Positions 8,940-17,088 of a stretch of 64,000 nt of DNA are shown here, in pieces; within the stretch, counting starts at the first letter, position 1, and the number at the start of each line of letters is the position of its first letter. The notes under the pieces were generated by a model. The model ran no database searches. It had not been told where the DNA came from and was given only the letters and a program-made list of their open reading frames with translations. The stretch comes from Sutterella wadsworthensis (GTDB lineage: Bacteria; Pseudomonadota; Gammaproteobacteria; Burkholderiales; Burkholderiaceae_F). The stretch lies in contig NZ_QNRV01000005.1 of assembly GCF_003315195.1 (NCBI RefSeq), positions 58,321 to 122,320 of the forward strand, read 5' to 3'. Both the position numbers and the translations under genes were made by a program.

Positions 8940-9716
8940 GTGAGCATTACTCATTCGCTGCAGTACGGCATCCTGCACCTGACGATTGACCGCGTAGAGC
9001 GCCGCAATGCGCTTACCGCCGAGATGTTTGCCGACTTAGCTGACGAACTTGATCAGGCAATCATGCAGACTGCCGTCCGCGTCGTACTCCTGAAGAGCTC
9101 AGGGAACGTTTTTTCTGCCGGAGCAGACCTTGAAGAGATGTTTTCGGCCCCGGAAGACCTCGAACGCGAAACTCGCCGATTCTTTGACTCCATTGCAAAG
9201 TTTCCCAAGCCGATCATCGCCCAAGTGAGTGGTCCTTGCGTCGGCGAAGCCTTTGCCGCGTTGCTTTACTGCGACTTGGTCTATGTAAGCCCACAAGCTC
9301 TTTTTTCACTTCCTGCCGTCGCTTTGGCACGTACGCCTCGCTATGGTGCCGCACAGATTATGGCCGCTGCCGCCGGTTATCCGGCCGCTGCCGAAAAGCT
9401 CCTTCTTTCCGAGCCGATCAGCGCAGATGAAGCACAAGCCATGCGGCTGATTACCCGTGTCATTGACGATGAGCACCTCGATCAGGTCGTAGCCGCCAAA
9501 ACTGCACGGCTGGCAGTTCTTCCGCCTGGTGCCGTCGCTGGCACCAAGGCTCTACTCACTGCCGCACGGCGTAAAGCACTTGCCGATTTGACAGACTATG
9601 AAGAAAACCTTTATGCCCGTCAGGCTCGCTCTCCCGAAGCCGCCGAAGCACTGAAAGCTTTTCTCGAAGGCAGGAAACCCATCTTCAAAACCGAAGATGA
9701 TCCAGCAGAAGCCTAA
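8940..9716 (+). CDS. Crotonase-superfamily protein (enoyl-CoA hydratase/isomerase-like)
   Basis: From a GTG preceded by AAGGAA, the product is 258 residues, standard for the crotonase fold. FSAGADLEEM gives the first oxyanion-hole segment and CVGEAF the second. The residues expected to be catalytic in hydratases are absent: positions matching rat Glu144 and Glu164 are Ala/Val-like. The acid expected in the delta3-delta2 isomerase group (PEAG) is Arg here (TPRYG). It could be a specialised isomerase, a hydrolase-like member or a non-catalytic CoA binder. It starts 25 bp after the Pat-like gene and is probably cotranscribed with it. A longer frame from 8874 overlaps that gene and is less likely. 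Confidence 0.8.
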   Translation: MSITHSLQYGILHLTIDRVERRNALTAEMFADLADELDQAIMQTAVRVVLLKSSGNVFSAGADLEEMFSAPEDLERETRRFFDSIAKFPKPIIAQVSGPCVGEAFAALLYCDLVYVSPQALFSLPAVALARTPRYGAAQIMAAAAGYPAAAEKLLLSEPISADEAQAMRLITRVIDDEHLDQVVAAKTARLAVLPPGAVAGTKALLTAARRKALADLTDYEENLYARQARSPEAAEALKAFLEGRKPIFKTEDDPAEA

Positions 9717-9738
9717 CGCCCGATATCAAGGCAAATAA

Positions 9739-9759
9739 GCACCAATGTGGTGCGCACCA
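9739..9759 (+). promoter_or_regulatory. NtrC-type binding site(s) upstream of gltI
   Basis: GCACCA-ATG-TGGTGC (9739-9753) matches the core of the enterobacterial NtrC site (TGCACC-N5-GGTGCA). A further GCACCA follows, so 9748-9759 (TGGTGCGCACCA) is itself a perfect 12-bp palindrome. The site lies about 110-125 bp upstream of the -24 element of a sigma-54 promoter, a normal enhancer distance. The identity of the regulator is inferred from the motif only. Confidence 0.65.
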
Positions 9760-9767
9760 AATTGAAG

Positions 9768-9794
9768 CAGACGCCCCAAAAAGGCGTCTGTTTT
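9768..9794 (+). terminator. Terminator after the crotonase-like gene
   Basis: CAGACGCC (9768-9775) pairs with GGCGTCTG (9783-9790) and is followed by TTTT. Confidence 0.75.
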
Positions 9795-9863
9795 GCATTC
9801 TCCAGGCAGACATTCCCTTACATGATGCCCCGAAAAAGAGTGTTTTAAGACATTTTTGAACTT

Positions 9864-9879
9864 TGGCACGCACCTTGCT
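9864..9879 (+). promoter_or_regulatory. Sigma-54 (RpoN) promoter of gltIJKL
   Basis: TGGCACG-N4-TTGCT matches the sigma-54 consensus, with GG at -24 (9865-9866) and GC at -12 (9877-9878) separated by exactly 10 bp. The predicted start is near 9890, about 50 bp before the gltI ATG. Confidence 0.85.
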
Positions 9880-9940
9880 TTGTATCCATTTACGATCCCG
9901 AGTCCTGCTCGGACCCGTTCAAAAGAGTAAGGAGCACTTT

Positions 9941-10843
9941 ATGTTCAAGCTTTCCCGCCGTACTGCTGTCGCCGCCGCGACATGTCTTTTTGCCCTGTCT
10001 GGTGTTGTCAGCGCCGCAGAACTCACAGGCACCCTGAAAAAGGTTCAGGAAACCGGCTCAATTACTCTTGGCTACCGTGAAAGCTCGGTGCCTTTCTCCT
10101 ATCTCAACGCTGACGGCAAACCCGTTGGCTATGCCTTCACTGTCTGCCAGCGCGTAGCTGACGCTGTGAAGTCTGAGCTCGGCCTCAAAACGCTTGACGT
10201 CAAGTATCAGGCTGTCACCAGCGCCAACCGCATTCCGCTCATCCAAAACGGCACGGTCGACATTGAATGTGGCTCTACAACGAATTCACTGAAACGTCAG
10301 CGCGAAGCGGCCTTCTCTGTGAGCTATTTCGGCATTCAGGTTTCTGCAGCAGTCTGGAAGTCGAGCGGCATCAAATCACTTGAAGACCTCAACGGCAAGA
10401 CGGTCACCGTCACCTCTGGCACTACGTCCGTTGCGCTCATCAAAGAATTTGAAAAGACCCACAATTTGAAGATCCGCTATCTGATGACGAAGGACTTCGC
10501 TGAGTCCATGCAGCTTGTCGCCAATAAGCGCGCTGACGCCTTCATCCTCGACGACGTCCTTCTCGCCGGGCAGATCTCCAATCTCCCAAATGCTTCCGAA
10601 TTTACGATTCTCGACGCCTCTTTGGGCGTTGAACCTTACGGCGCCATGTTCCGTAAGGATGATGCTCCGTTCAAGGCTGTGGTCGACAAGACCGTTAAGG
10701 GCATGATCGCCTCCGGCGAATTGGCCAAGCTCTATTCGACCTGGTTCGAAAGCCCGATTCCGCCGAAGAACATCAATCTCAACTTTAAGATGAACTCTTA
10801 CACCAAGGAGCTCTTTGCCAACCCGTCCGATAAGGGCATCTGA
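9941..10843 (+). CDS. gltI: Glutamate/aspartate ABC transporter, periplasmic binding protein
   Basis: This 300-residue protein begins with a signal peptide (MFKLSRRTAVAA through GVVSAAE). The body is a family 3 solute-binding fold. GYRESSVPFSY and ECGSTTNSLKRQ are features of the GltI glutamate/aspartate group. I use the ATG at 9941, after AAGGAG at a good distance; the frame upstream runs through the sigma-54 promoter and is not coding. It heads gltI-gltJ-gltK-gltL. A sigma-54 promoter and an NtrC-like site imply expression under nitrogen limitation. A strong stem-loop after the gene probably lets this subunit be made in excess over the permease. Confidence 0.92.
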   Translation: MFKLSRRTAVAAATCLFALSGVVSAAELTGTLKKVQETGSITLGYRESSVPFSYLNADGKPVGYAFTVCQRVADAVKSELGLKTLDVKYQAVTSANRIPLIQNGTVDIECGSTTNSLKRQREAAFSVSYFGIQVSAAVWKSSGIKSLEDLNGKTVTVTSGTTSVALIKEFEKTHNLKIRYLMTKDFAESMQLVANKRADAFILDDVLLAGQISNLPNASEFTILDASLGVEPYGAMFRKDDAPFKAVVDKTVKGMIASGELAKLYSTWFESPIPPKNINLNFKMNSYTKELFANPSDKGI

Positions 10844-10872
10844 TCGCCGCCCTTAAAGACTCCTACTCTTTA

Positions 10873-10922
10873 TCCCGGCGCAGTTCAGGCTAGCCATTAT
10901 TGAACTGCGCCCGGGACTTTTC
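10873..10922 (+). terminator. Intra-operon stem-loop between gltI and gltJ
   Basis: The 15-nt arm at 10873-10887 pairs with 10901-10916 with a single bulged base, followed by CTTTT. Such structures after binding-protein genes act as partial terminators or 3'-end stabilisers. Confidence 0.7.
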
Positions 10923-11013
10923 TCTACCTCCCAGAAAGATCCCACCGCTCCTGTAATCCGCCGCTTCCTCCTGAAGCGCCGCCGGTCAGGCGCACAACAA
11001 GAGGACTTCGGTC

Positions 11014-11748
11014 ATGGCGCTCAATTTCAGTCTCGACTCGCTCATGGAGCAGTCGCTGCTTTCCGACGATCCCTGGTGGCGTTACATTCTTGACGGCGCC
11101 GGTTGGACTGTCGGACTTGCTGTTTCTGCTTTCCTGCTTGCCCTCGTACTCGGCATCATCGTTGGCACCCTAAGAACTTCGCCCATCAAAATCGTACGCG
11201 GTGCCTGCGAAGCCTGGATCGAACTTTTCCGCAACATCCCGTTGATTGTCCAGATTTTCATCTGGTATTTCGTCGTTCCGGAAATTATTCCCTGGTACAA
11301 AGACTGGATGATTGAGGCTGATCCCGCGATTGCCCAATTCATGACAGCCTTTATCTGCATGGGCTTTTTCACCTCATCGCGTATTGCAGAGCAAGTACGT
11401 GCCGGCATCGCCAGCATCCCCAGAGGGCTCCCTAATGCAGCCAAGGCATTAGGTTTTACGACTGTTGAAACATATGTTTACGTTATCCTTCCGATGGCTA
11501 TGCGACTCATCGTGCCGCCATTGACGAGTGAAGCGATGAACCTCGTAAAAAACACAGCCGTCGCCATGACGATCGGGCTTCCCGAACTCACGATGCGTGC
11601 CAATGAAATGGGGGAAAACACGTTCCAGTTCTTTGCGGCCTATCTCTGGGCAACAATCCTCTACATCGTGATCGCGCTGGTGGTCAATCGCGTGATGACT
11701 CTGATTGAGTCACGCTGCGTCATCCCGGGCTTCATTGCCGCTAAGTAA
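11014..11748 (+). CDS. gltJ: Glutamate/aspartate ABC transporter permease GltJ
   Basis: This 244-residue polar-amino-acid permease has the HisM/GltJ-type binding-protein-dependent transport domain. The ELFRNIPLIVQIF segment is characteristic of glutamate permeases, and the EAA loop region (ASIPRGLPNAAKALGF) that contacts the ATPase is intact. An AGAGGA ribosome-binding site precedes the ATG. The stop is 10 bp before gltK, so the two permease genes are likely translated together. Confidence 0.9.
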   Translation: MALNFSLDSLMEQSLLSDDPWWRYILDGAGWTVGLAVSAFLLALVLGIIVGTLRTSPIKIVRGACEAWIELFRNIPLIVQIFIWYFVVPEIIPWYKDWMIEADPAIAQFMTAFICMGFFTSSRIAEQVRAGIASIPRGLPNAAKALGFTTVETYVYVILPMAMRLIVPPLTSEAMNLVKNTAVAMTIGLPELTMRANEMGENTFQFFAAYLWATILYIVIALVVNRVMTLIESRCVIPGFIAAK

Positions 11749-11758
11749 GGAATCCGCC

Positions 11759-12442
11759 ATGAGTCTCGATTTTTCCTCAATCACCGGTTCCGTTAACTTC
11801 CTTCTCGCAGGTGCGGCTTATACGTTCGAACTCACTGCGATTACCGCCGTGTTGGGTTTAGCGCTCGGTACTCTTCTTGCACTTGCACGCCTGTCAACCG
11901 TTAAGTGGCTCTCATATATCGCCAAACTCTACATTGACCTAATGCGCGCCGTACCGCTCGTTTTGGTGCTCTTTTGGTTTTTCCTTTTGATGCCTGAGGT
12001 GCTCAAGATCGCATTTGGTCTTGATCATCCTGTCATGATTGGCGCCAATCTAACGGCGATCATCACTTTTGTGCTTTTTGAGGCGGCCTACTTCGCTGAA
12101 ATTATGCGTGCCGGCATTCAATCGATTGGCCGCGGACAGTTCTTTGCCGCTACCGGCCTCGGTCTTACGTATGGCCAGACTATGCGCTACGTGATTCTGC
12201 CGCAGGCTATCCGGAACATGCTTCCAGTACTGCTGACGCAGACAATCATTCTTTTCCAGGATACAAGCCTTGTTTATGTAATCAGCGGCAGCGACTTCAT
12301 GGGCGCAGTTGCCAAGATCGCCCAGCGCGACGGCCAGCTGGTTTTGATGTACTCTTTCGCAGCTCTCTGCTACCTTTCAGTATCGTTGTCTCTTTCGATG
12401 CTGATTCGTCGTCTGCAGACGAAGATGTCCGCGGCGCGCTGA
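11759..12442 (+). CDS. gltK: Glutamate/aspartate ABC transporter permease GltK
   Basis: The 227-residue partner permease contains [16 protein letters not shown] and an EAA loop ([15 protein letters not shown]), typical of GltK. The start at 11759 (MSLDFSS) follows TAAGGAATCC and leaves a 10-bp gap after gltJ. The frame open from 11705 overlaps gltJ by 44 bp and lacks homology. About five membrane segments are visible. It forms the membrane channel with GltJ. Confidence 0.9.
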   Translation: MSLDFSSITGSVNFLLAGAAYTFELTAITAVLGLALGTLLALARLSTVKWLSYIAKLYIDLMRAVPLVLVLFWFFLLMPEVLKIAFGLDHPVMIGANLTAIITFVLFEAAYFAEIMRAGIQSIGRGQFFAATGLGLTYGQTMRYVILPQAIRNMLPVLLTQTIILFQDTSLVYVISGSDFMGAVAKIAQRDGQLVLMYSFAALCYLSVSLSLSMLIRRLQTKMSAAR

Positions 12443-12494
12443 ACGCGCCCAATCCAGTGCGCCTCTGGCCCTCTTAGAAGAAAGGATTTTCCCC

Positions 12495-13229
12495 ATGGCA
12501 ATGATTGAAATTAAGAACCTGAACAAGTGGTACGGCAACTTTCAGGTACTCAAGAACTGCAACGTCACCGTCGAAAAGGGCGAAGTCGTCGTGGTCTGCG
12601 GCCCTTCTGGTTCGGGCAAATCGACTTTAATCAAAACTGTTAACGCCCTCGAACCCTTCCAGGAAGGTGAAATCATCGTTGACGGCGTCTCCGTCGGCGA
12701 TCCGAAAACAGATCTTCCCAAGCTGCGCAGTCGCGTCGGCATGGTATTCCAGCACTTTGAACTCTTCCCGCACCTTTCAATCAAGGAAAACCTGATCCTT
12801 GCTCAAATGAAGGTACTTGGCCGTTCCCGCGAAGAGTCTCTTACCCGCGGCCTGAAGCTGCTGGATCGAGTCGGTCTGCTCAAGCATGCGGAAAAGTATC
12901 CTGGTCAGCTTTCCGGCGGTCAGCAGCAGCGTGTGGCTATTGCCCGTGCACTCGCAATGGATCCTATCTGCATGCTCTTTGACGAACCGACCTCTGCACT
13001 TGACCCGGAAATGATTAATGAAGTGCTTGATGTCATGGTGAGCCTCGCCAAGGAAGGTATGACCATGATGGTTGTTACCCACGAAATGGGCTTTGCCAAA
13101 AAAGTGGCCGATCACGTCATCTTCATGGATGCCGGTGAGATCATCGAAAATCTGCCGGCCGAACAGTTCTTCAATCAGCCGCACACTGAACGTGCCCAAA
13201 AGTTCCTCTCGAAGATCCTCAATCACTGA
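12495..13229 (+). CDS. gltL: Glutamate/aspartate ABC transporter ATP-binding protein
   Basis: The 244-residue ATPase shows Walker A (GPSGSGKST), Q-loop ([11 protein letters not shown]), signature LSGGQQQR, Walker B ([11 protein letters not shown]) and the switch His in VVTHEMGF. These are standard for the polar amino acid transporter group (GltL/GlnQ). It closes the operon and is followed by a strong terminator. Confidence 0.93.
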   Translation: MAMIEIKNLNKWYGNFQVLKNCNVTVEKGEVVVVCGPSGSGKSTLIKTVNALEPFQEGEIIVDGVSVGDPKTDLPKLRSRVGMVFQHFELFPHLSIKENLILAQMKVLGRSREESLTRGLKLLDRVGLLKHAEKYPGQLSGGQQQRVAIARALAMDPICMLFDEPTSALDPEMINEVLDVMVSLAKEGMTMMVVTHEMGFAKKVADHVIFMDAGEIIENLPAEQFFNQPHTERAQKFLSKILNH

Positions 13230-13253
13230 TCTCGATTGACTTTTCGCATTCCA

Positions 13254-13305
13254 CCCCCTGTAGACGATCCTCGAAAAATAGGATCGGTCAGGGGGTTTCT
13301 TTTTT
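13254..13305 (+). terminator. Terminator of the gltIJKL operon
   Basis: CCCCCTG (13254-13260) pairs with CAGGGGG (13289-13295). An inner GATCCT/AGGATC pair lies inside, and a T-rich run follows. Confidence 0.85.
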
Positions 13306-13425
13306 GAGCGGATTTGAACGGGTTTGGTACTCTTTGTTGCGATGTGCCTCAAGCATCCCGCGTGCCAACCGCTCTGCCTTATCATTATGGGTTGCCTGTA
13401 ATTTCATTTGCCGAAGGTTTTCAAC

Positions 13426-14418
13426 ATGACTGAAACGCACTTTGATGCGAATGCCGCGCTCAAACTCGGACAAGACGTGCTTTCGCACGAAGCGGATGCC
13501 ATCCTCGCAGCATCACGTCGCATCGGAGAAACGCCCGATTTTGCTCAGGCCGTTAAAGCAATTTTGGGCTGCCGCGGCCGATTGGTTGTCTCCGGAGTTG
13601 GCAAGTCCGGCCACATTGGCAGAAAGCTTGCGGCAACTTTTGCTTCAACAGGCACTCCGGCATTTTTCGTGCATGCCGGCGAAGCCGCACACGGTGATCT
13701 TGGCATGATCACGAGTGAAGACATTGTTCTTGGCATTTCATATTCGGGCGAAACTCAGGAGCTGCTGATGATCGTCCCAATTCTGAAGCGTGAAGGAGCA
13801 ATCCTGATCGCCATGACCGGTAACCCAGAATCTACGCTGGCCCAGCATGCGGATTTGCACATCAACTGTCATGTCGATCGCGAAGCCTGTCCGCTCAATC
13901 TGGCTCCAACCAGTTCGACGACGACAACCCTCGCTCTTGGCGATGCGCTAGCCGTAGCCTGCCTGTCCGCCAAAGGTTTCAGTCAGGAAGATTTTGCCCG
14001 TAGCCATCCGGGCGGAGCACTCGGGCGCCGACTGCTCCTCCATGTGCGGGACATTATGCGCACAGGAGACGAACTGCCTCGCGTGACAGCTGATGTCCGC
14101 GTACTCGATGCTGTTCGAGAAATTACCAAGAAGCACATCGGCATGACGGCAGTTGTTGATTCAGACAACCGCGTTATTGGTATCTTCACCGAAGGGGACC
14201 TGCGCCGTCTGATTGAGCGCATGGGCGACGTTCGAGACGTCATGATGCGCGACGTTATGACGCCCTCGCCGCACACTATTTCGCCCGACGAGCTTGCAGC
14301 CGCAGCCGTCAAAGCGCTCGAAGCATTCCAGTGCAACCAACTGCTTGTCGTTGATGCCGACAACCACCTTGTCGGTGCACTCCATATGCACGACCTTATG
14401 AACGCAAGAGTGCTCTGA
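13426..14418 (+). CDS. kdsD: D-arabinose-5-phosphate isomerase
   Basis: The 330-residue protein has a sugar-isomerase (SIS) domain (GVGKSGHIGRKLAATF; HAGEAAHGDLGMI) followed by two CBS domains (from DIMRTGDELP and DVMTPSPHT), the full KdsD layout. It interconverts ribulose 5-phosphate and arabinose 5-phosphate, the first step to Kdo for LPS. The ATG at 13426 follows GAAGG; an in-frame TTG at 13408 is the alternative. The stop overlaps the kdsC start (TGATG). It starts the conserved kdsD-kdsC-lptC-lptA-lptB-rpoN block. Confidence 0.94.
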   Translation: MTETHFDANAALKLGQDVLSHEADAILAASRRIGETPDFAQAVKAILGCRGRLVVSGVGKSGHIGRKLAATFASTGTPAFFVHAGEAAHGDLGMITSEDIVLGISYSGETQELLMIVPILKREGAILIAMTGNPESTLAQHADLHINCHVDREACPLNLAPTSSTTTTLALGDALAVACLSAKGFSQEDFARSHPGGALGRRLLLHVRDIMRTGDELPRVTADVRVLDAVREITKKHIGMTAVVDSDNRVIGIFTEGDLRRLIERMGDVRDVMMRDVMTPSPHTISPDELAAAAVKALEAFQCNQLLVVDADNHLVGALHMHDLMNARVL

Positions 14419-14951
14419 TGACCAAGACCTTCGACCAACGAGCTCAGACAATCCGTTTGCTTGTTCTGGATGTTGACGGTGTACTCACTGACGGATCGCT
14501 CACCTTCACCGGCGAGGGTGAACTTTCGAAAACATTCAATGTACGTGACGGTTTGGGCATCAAACTTCTGCAGGCAGCCGGCATTGAAGTGGCTATTCTC
14601 ACGGGGAGAACCTCATCAATCGTCGCGCACCGCGCGGATGAGCTCGGCATGACCCGTGTTGAGCAGGGCAAACTGCGCAAGCTTCCCACACTCAAAAAGA
14701 TGCTGACCGAAGCGAAGCTTCAGCCTGAAAATATCGCCTATATGGGAGATGATCTTCCAGATATTCCCTGCCTGAAACTTGCAGGTCTGGCCGCTACGCC
14801 TGCCGATGGCAGCCCCGAGCTCGACGCCGTTGTTGACTGGCGCGCGCCCGTCCCTGGCGGACGAGGAGCGGTACGTGCCTTCGCAGAACGCATCCTTCGT
14901 GCGCAAGGGAAGTGGGAGCCCATTATTGCTGCCGCACTTGCAGAGGAATAA
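14418..14951 (+). CDS. kdsC: 3-deoxy-D-manno-octulosonate 8-phosphate phosphatase
   Basis: At 177 residues with no cap domain, this is a typical C0-type HAD phosphatase that forms a tetramer in the family. Motif I is LDVDGVLTDG, the threonine/serine motif is ILTGRTS, and the late acidic motif is YMGDDLPDIPCL. It removes phosphate from Kdo-8-phosphate. It overlaps kdsD by one base and is 2 bp from lptC. Confidence 0.94.
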   Translation: MTKTFDQRAQTIRLLVLDVDGVLTDGSLTFTGEGELSKTFNVRDGLGIKLLQAAGIEVAILTGRTSSIVAHRADELGMTRVEQGKLRKLPTLKKMLTEAKLQPENIAYMGDDLPDIPCLKLAGLAATPADGSPELDAVVDWRAPVPGGRGAVRAFAERILRAQGKWEPIIAAALAEE

Positions 14952-14953
14952 AA

Positions 14954-15646
14954 ATGGCGCACCGCCGCATGATCATCCGCGAAAGGCTTACAGCCATTAT
15001 TGGCTCTGCCATTCTCTTCGCACTCGTTGCGACAAGCTATTGGTACTCCATTCAGACACAGGTTGCCGGACTTAAGTACGTCCCGAGCGAAATGAGTCCG
15101 GATTTTCTTGCGCGCAACGTTTCACTCACTGACTTCACGCCAGAGGGCACGCCGAAGTTGCTTGCTTATGCGGACGATGTCCAGCACTTCTCCGACGAAC
15201 GCATGCGGGCAGAGCGCATTCAGGTCATTTCTCTCGACCCCAATTCCGCCCCTGCATTTGCACAAGCCGACGAAGGATGGAGCAACGACGGTCTTGAGAC
15301 CATCGATCTCACCGGTCATGTGCTCGTGCACCGCAGACAATATCAAGACCAGCCGCCGATGACCTTTACAACAGAACACCTGACGGGATGGCTTGATACG
15401 CAGCGCTTTAAGACTGACTCACCCGTAAAAATTACTCGCGGTGCAGACGAAACAAGCTCTCAAAATGGTCTTCTATACGATAATGTAACCCGAGTGCTCG
15501 AGCTCTACGGCGGCGTTGAGTCGGTCTTCCATCCCCAGAGCTTCCGTAAAGCAGACAGTGCTGCGCCTGCTGAAGCTGTTCAGACCGTGCAGACAACCGC
15601 CACAGCCGAATCGGAAACGTCTGCAGAGACCGCCCGCAGAGAATAA
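14954..15646 (+). CDS. lptC: LPS export protein LptC
   Basis: This 230-residue protein has a single N-terminal membrane segment (AIIGSAILFALVATSYWY) and a periplasmic beta-jellyroll region of the LptC/YrbK family. In the family it sits in the inner-membrane LptBFG complex and passes LPS to LptA. The ATG at 14954 lies just after the kdsC stop; the frame upstream overlaps kdsC. The last 30 residues are Ala/Thr/Glu-rich and probably disordered. LptF and LptG are not in the window. Confidence 0.88.
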   Translation: MAHRRMIIRERLTAIIGSAILFALVATSYWYSIQTQVAGLKYVPSEMSPDFLARNVSLTDFTPEGTPKLLAYADDVQHFSDERMRAERIQVISLDPNSAPAFAQADEGWSNDGLETIDLTGHVLVHRRQYQDQPPMTFTTEHLTGWLDTQRFKTDSPVKITRGADETSSQNGLLYDNVTRVLELYGGVESVFHPQSFRKADSAAPAEAVQTVQTTATAESETSAETARRE

Positions 15647-15653
15647 GAACGCC

Positions 15654-16250
15654 ATGAACATCCAGAAATTCTTCCTTGTCGCCTTGACTGCAGCGCTTGC
15701 TGCTCCAGTTTTCGCGCTGTCCACAGACCGTGACCAAGCGATCGAAGTTCATGCCGACAGATTTGACGGCGACGAAGTCAAGCAAACGGCTGTATACACA
15801 GGCAACGTCATTGTTGATCAGGGTTCAATGCAAATCACCGGCGCCCGGCTCGAAGTACGCATTACGCCTAAAGGCTACCGTCAAGCAACGGTAACGGGAG
15901 AGCCCTCGCGCTTTCGTCAGCAACGAGACCCAGATCCGAAGAATCCAATCAATGAGTGGATGCATGCTCGAGCCTCTAAGATTGTTTATGACGAGGAGAC
16001 AGATACCGTGACGCTCATTGGAGCGGCATACCTCTCGCGCACGGAAAATGGCAAGGAACGTGATATGACAGAGGGGGAACGTATCGTCTACGACATGCGT
16101 AACGCCCGTTCGAAGGTGGAGGGTTCCACCGTCAAAGGTGAGAAGCAGCGCGTCACAACAATCATCGCGCCGAGAAGCAATACAGCTCCTGCCCCGCGTA
16201 CTGGCACACAGCTTGCTCCTGCAGAACAGCTCTCCACCCCCCGCAACTGA
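15654..16250 (+). CDS. lptA: LPS periplasmic bridge protein LptA
   Basis: A signal peptide ([21 protein letters not shown]) is followed by an OstA-type domain: [21 protein letters not shown] is the usual opening of LptA. The protein has 198 residues. It starts 7 bp after lptC. The C-terminal 35 residues are rich in Thr, Ala and Pro and look unstructured. It would form the periplasmic bridge carrying LPS to the outer membrane. Confidence 0.9.
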   Translation: MNIQKFFLVALTAALAAPVFALSTDRDQAIEVHADRFDGDEVKQTAVYTGNVIVDQGSMQITGARLEVRITPKGYRQATVTGEPSRFRQQRDPDPKNPINEWMHARASKIVYDEETDTVTLIGAAYLSRTENGKERDMTEGERIVYDMRNARSKVEGSTVKGEKQRVTTIIAPRSNTAPAPRTGTQLAPAEQLSTPRN

Positions 16251-16285
16251 TTAACCGTCCCGCTAGACAAGAGGACTGTAACCCC

Positions 16286-17062
16286 ATGGCAAACGAACTC
16301 GACGACCGCGCTCACAAGCACACTCACACTCTGGCTGCACGCGGACTGAAGAAAAACTACGGTTCCCGTCAGGTCGTCAAGGGCGTAGATCTCTCCGTTA
16401 AATCTGGCGAAGTTGTCGGTCTTCTCGGCCCCAACGGTGCTGGTAAAACGACGACTTTCTACATGGTGGTGGGTCTTGTCGTTGCCGACGGCGGTGATAT
16501 TGAATTAGACGGCCGATCCATCGCGCGGCTCCCAATTTATAAGCGGGCTCGCCTGGGGGTGTCATACCTTCCGCAGGAAGCGAGTGTCTTCAGGAAACTC
16601 TCTGTTGAAGACAATATTCGTGCGATTCTCGAAATGCAGGTCGATGAAAACGGCCGGGCACTCGATACAAGCGAAATTGAACATCGCCTTGAGATGCTTC
16701 TTGACGAACTGCAAATTAAGCATCTACGCACCAACGCAGCACTTTCACTCTCGGGCGGCGAACGCCGCCGCACAGAAATCGCCCGTGCCCTTGCGGCTAA
16801 CCCTCGGTTCATTCTCTTGGATGAACCCTTCGCTGGTGTTGATCCGATTGCCGTGATTGAGATTCAGCGCATCGTACGTTTTCTGCGCGACCGCAACATC
16901 GGCGTACTCATCACGGACCACAATGTCCGTGAGACACTCGCCATCTGCGACCATGCATACATTATCAACGAGGGTCGCGTACTGGCTTCAGGGGATCCGC
17001 AGGACATCATCAACAACCCTGACGTTCGCGCCTTCTATCTCGGCGACAACTTCAGCATGTAA
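16286..17062 (+). CDS. lptB: LPS export ATP-binding protein LptB
   Basis: This 258-residue ABC ATPase shows Walker A (GPNGAGKTT), [12 protein letters not shown] typical of LptB, signature LSGGERRR, Walker B ([13 protein letters not shown]) and [10 protein letters not shown] with the switch His. The first 12 residues (rich in His and acidic residues) extend beyond the family norm of about 240. It powers LPS extraction from the inner membrane. Its position between lptA and rpoN is conserved in many proteobacteria. Confidence 0.95.
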   Translation: MANELDDRAHKHTHTLAARGLKKNYGSRQVVKGVDLSVKSGEVVGLLGPNGAGKTTTFYMVVGLVVADGGDIELDGRSIARLPIYKRARLGVSYLPQEASVFRKLSVEDNIRAILEMQVDENGRALDTSEIEHRLEMLLDELQIKHLRTNAALSLSGGERRRTEIARALAANPRFILLDEPFAGVDPIAVIEIQRIVRFLRDRNIGVLITDHNVRETLAICDHAYIINEGRVLASGDPQDIINNPDVRAFYLGDNFSM

Positions 17063-17088
17063 GCCTTAGGGGCCGGAGGTCGAACGCC

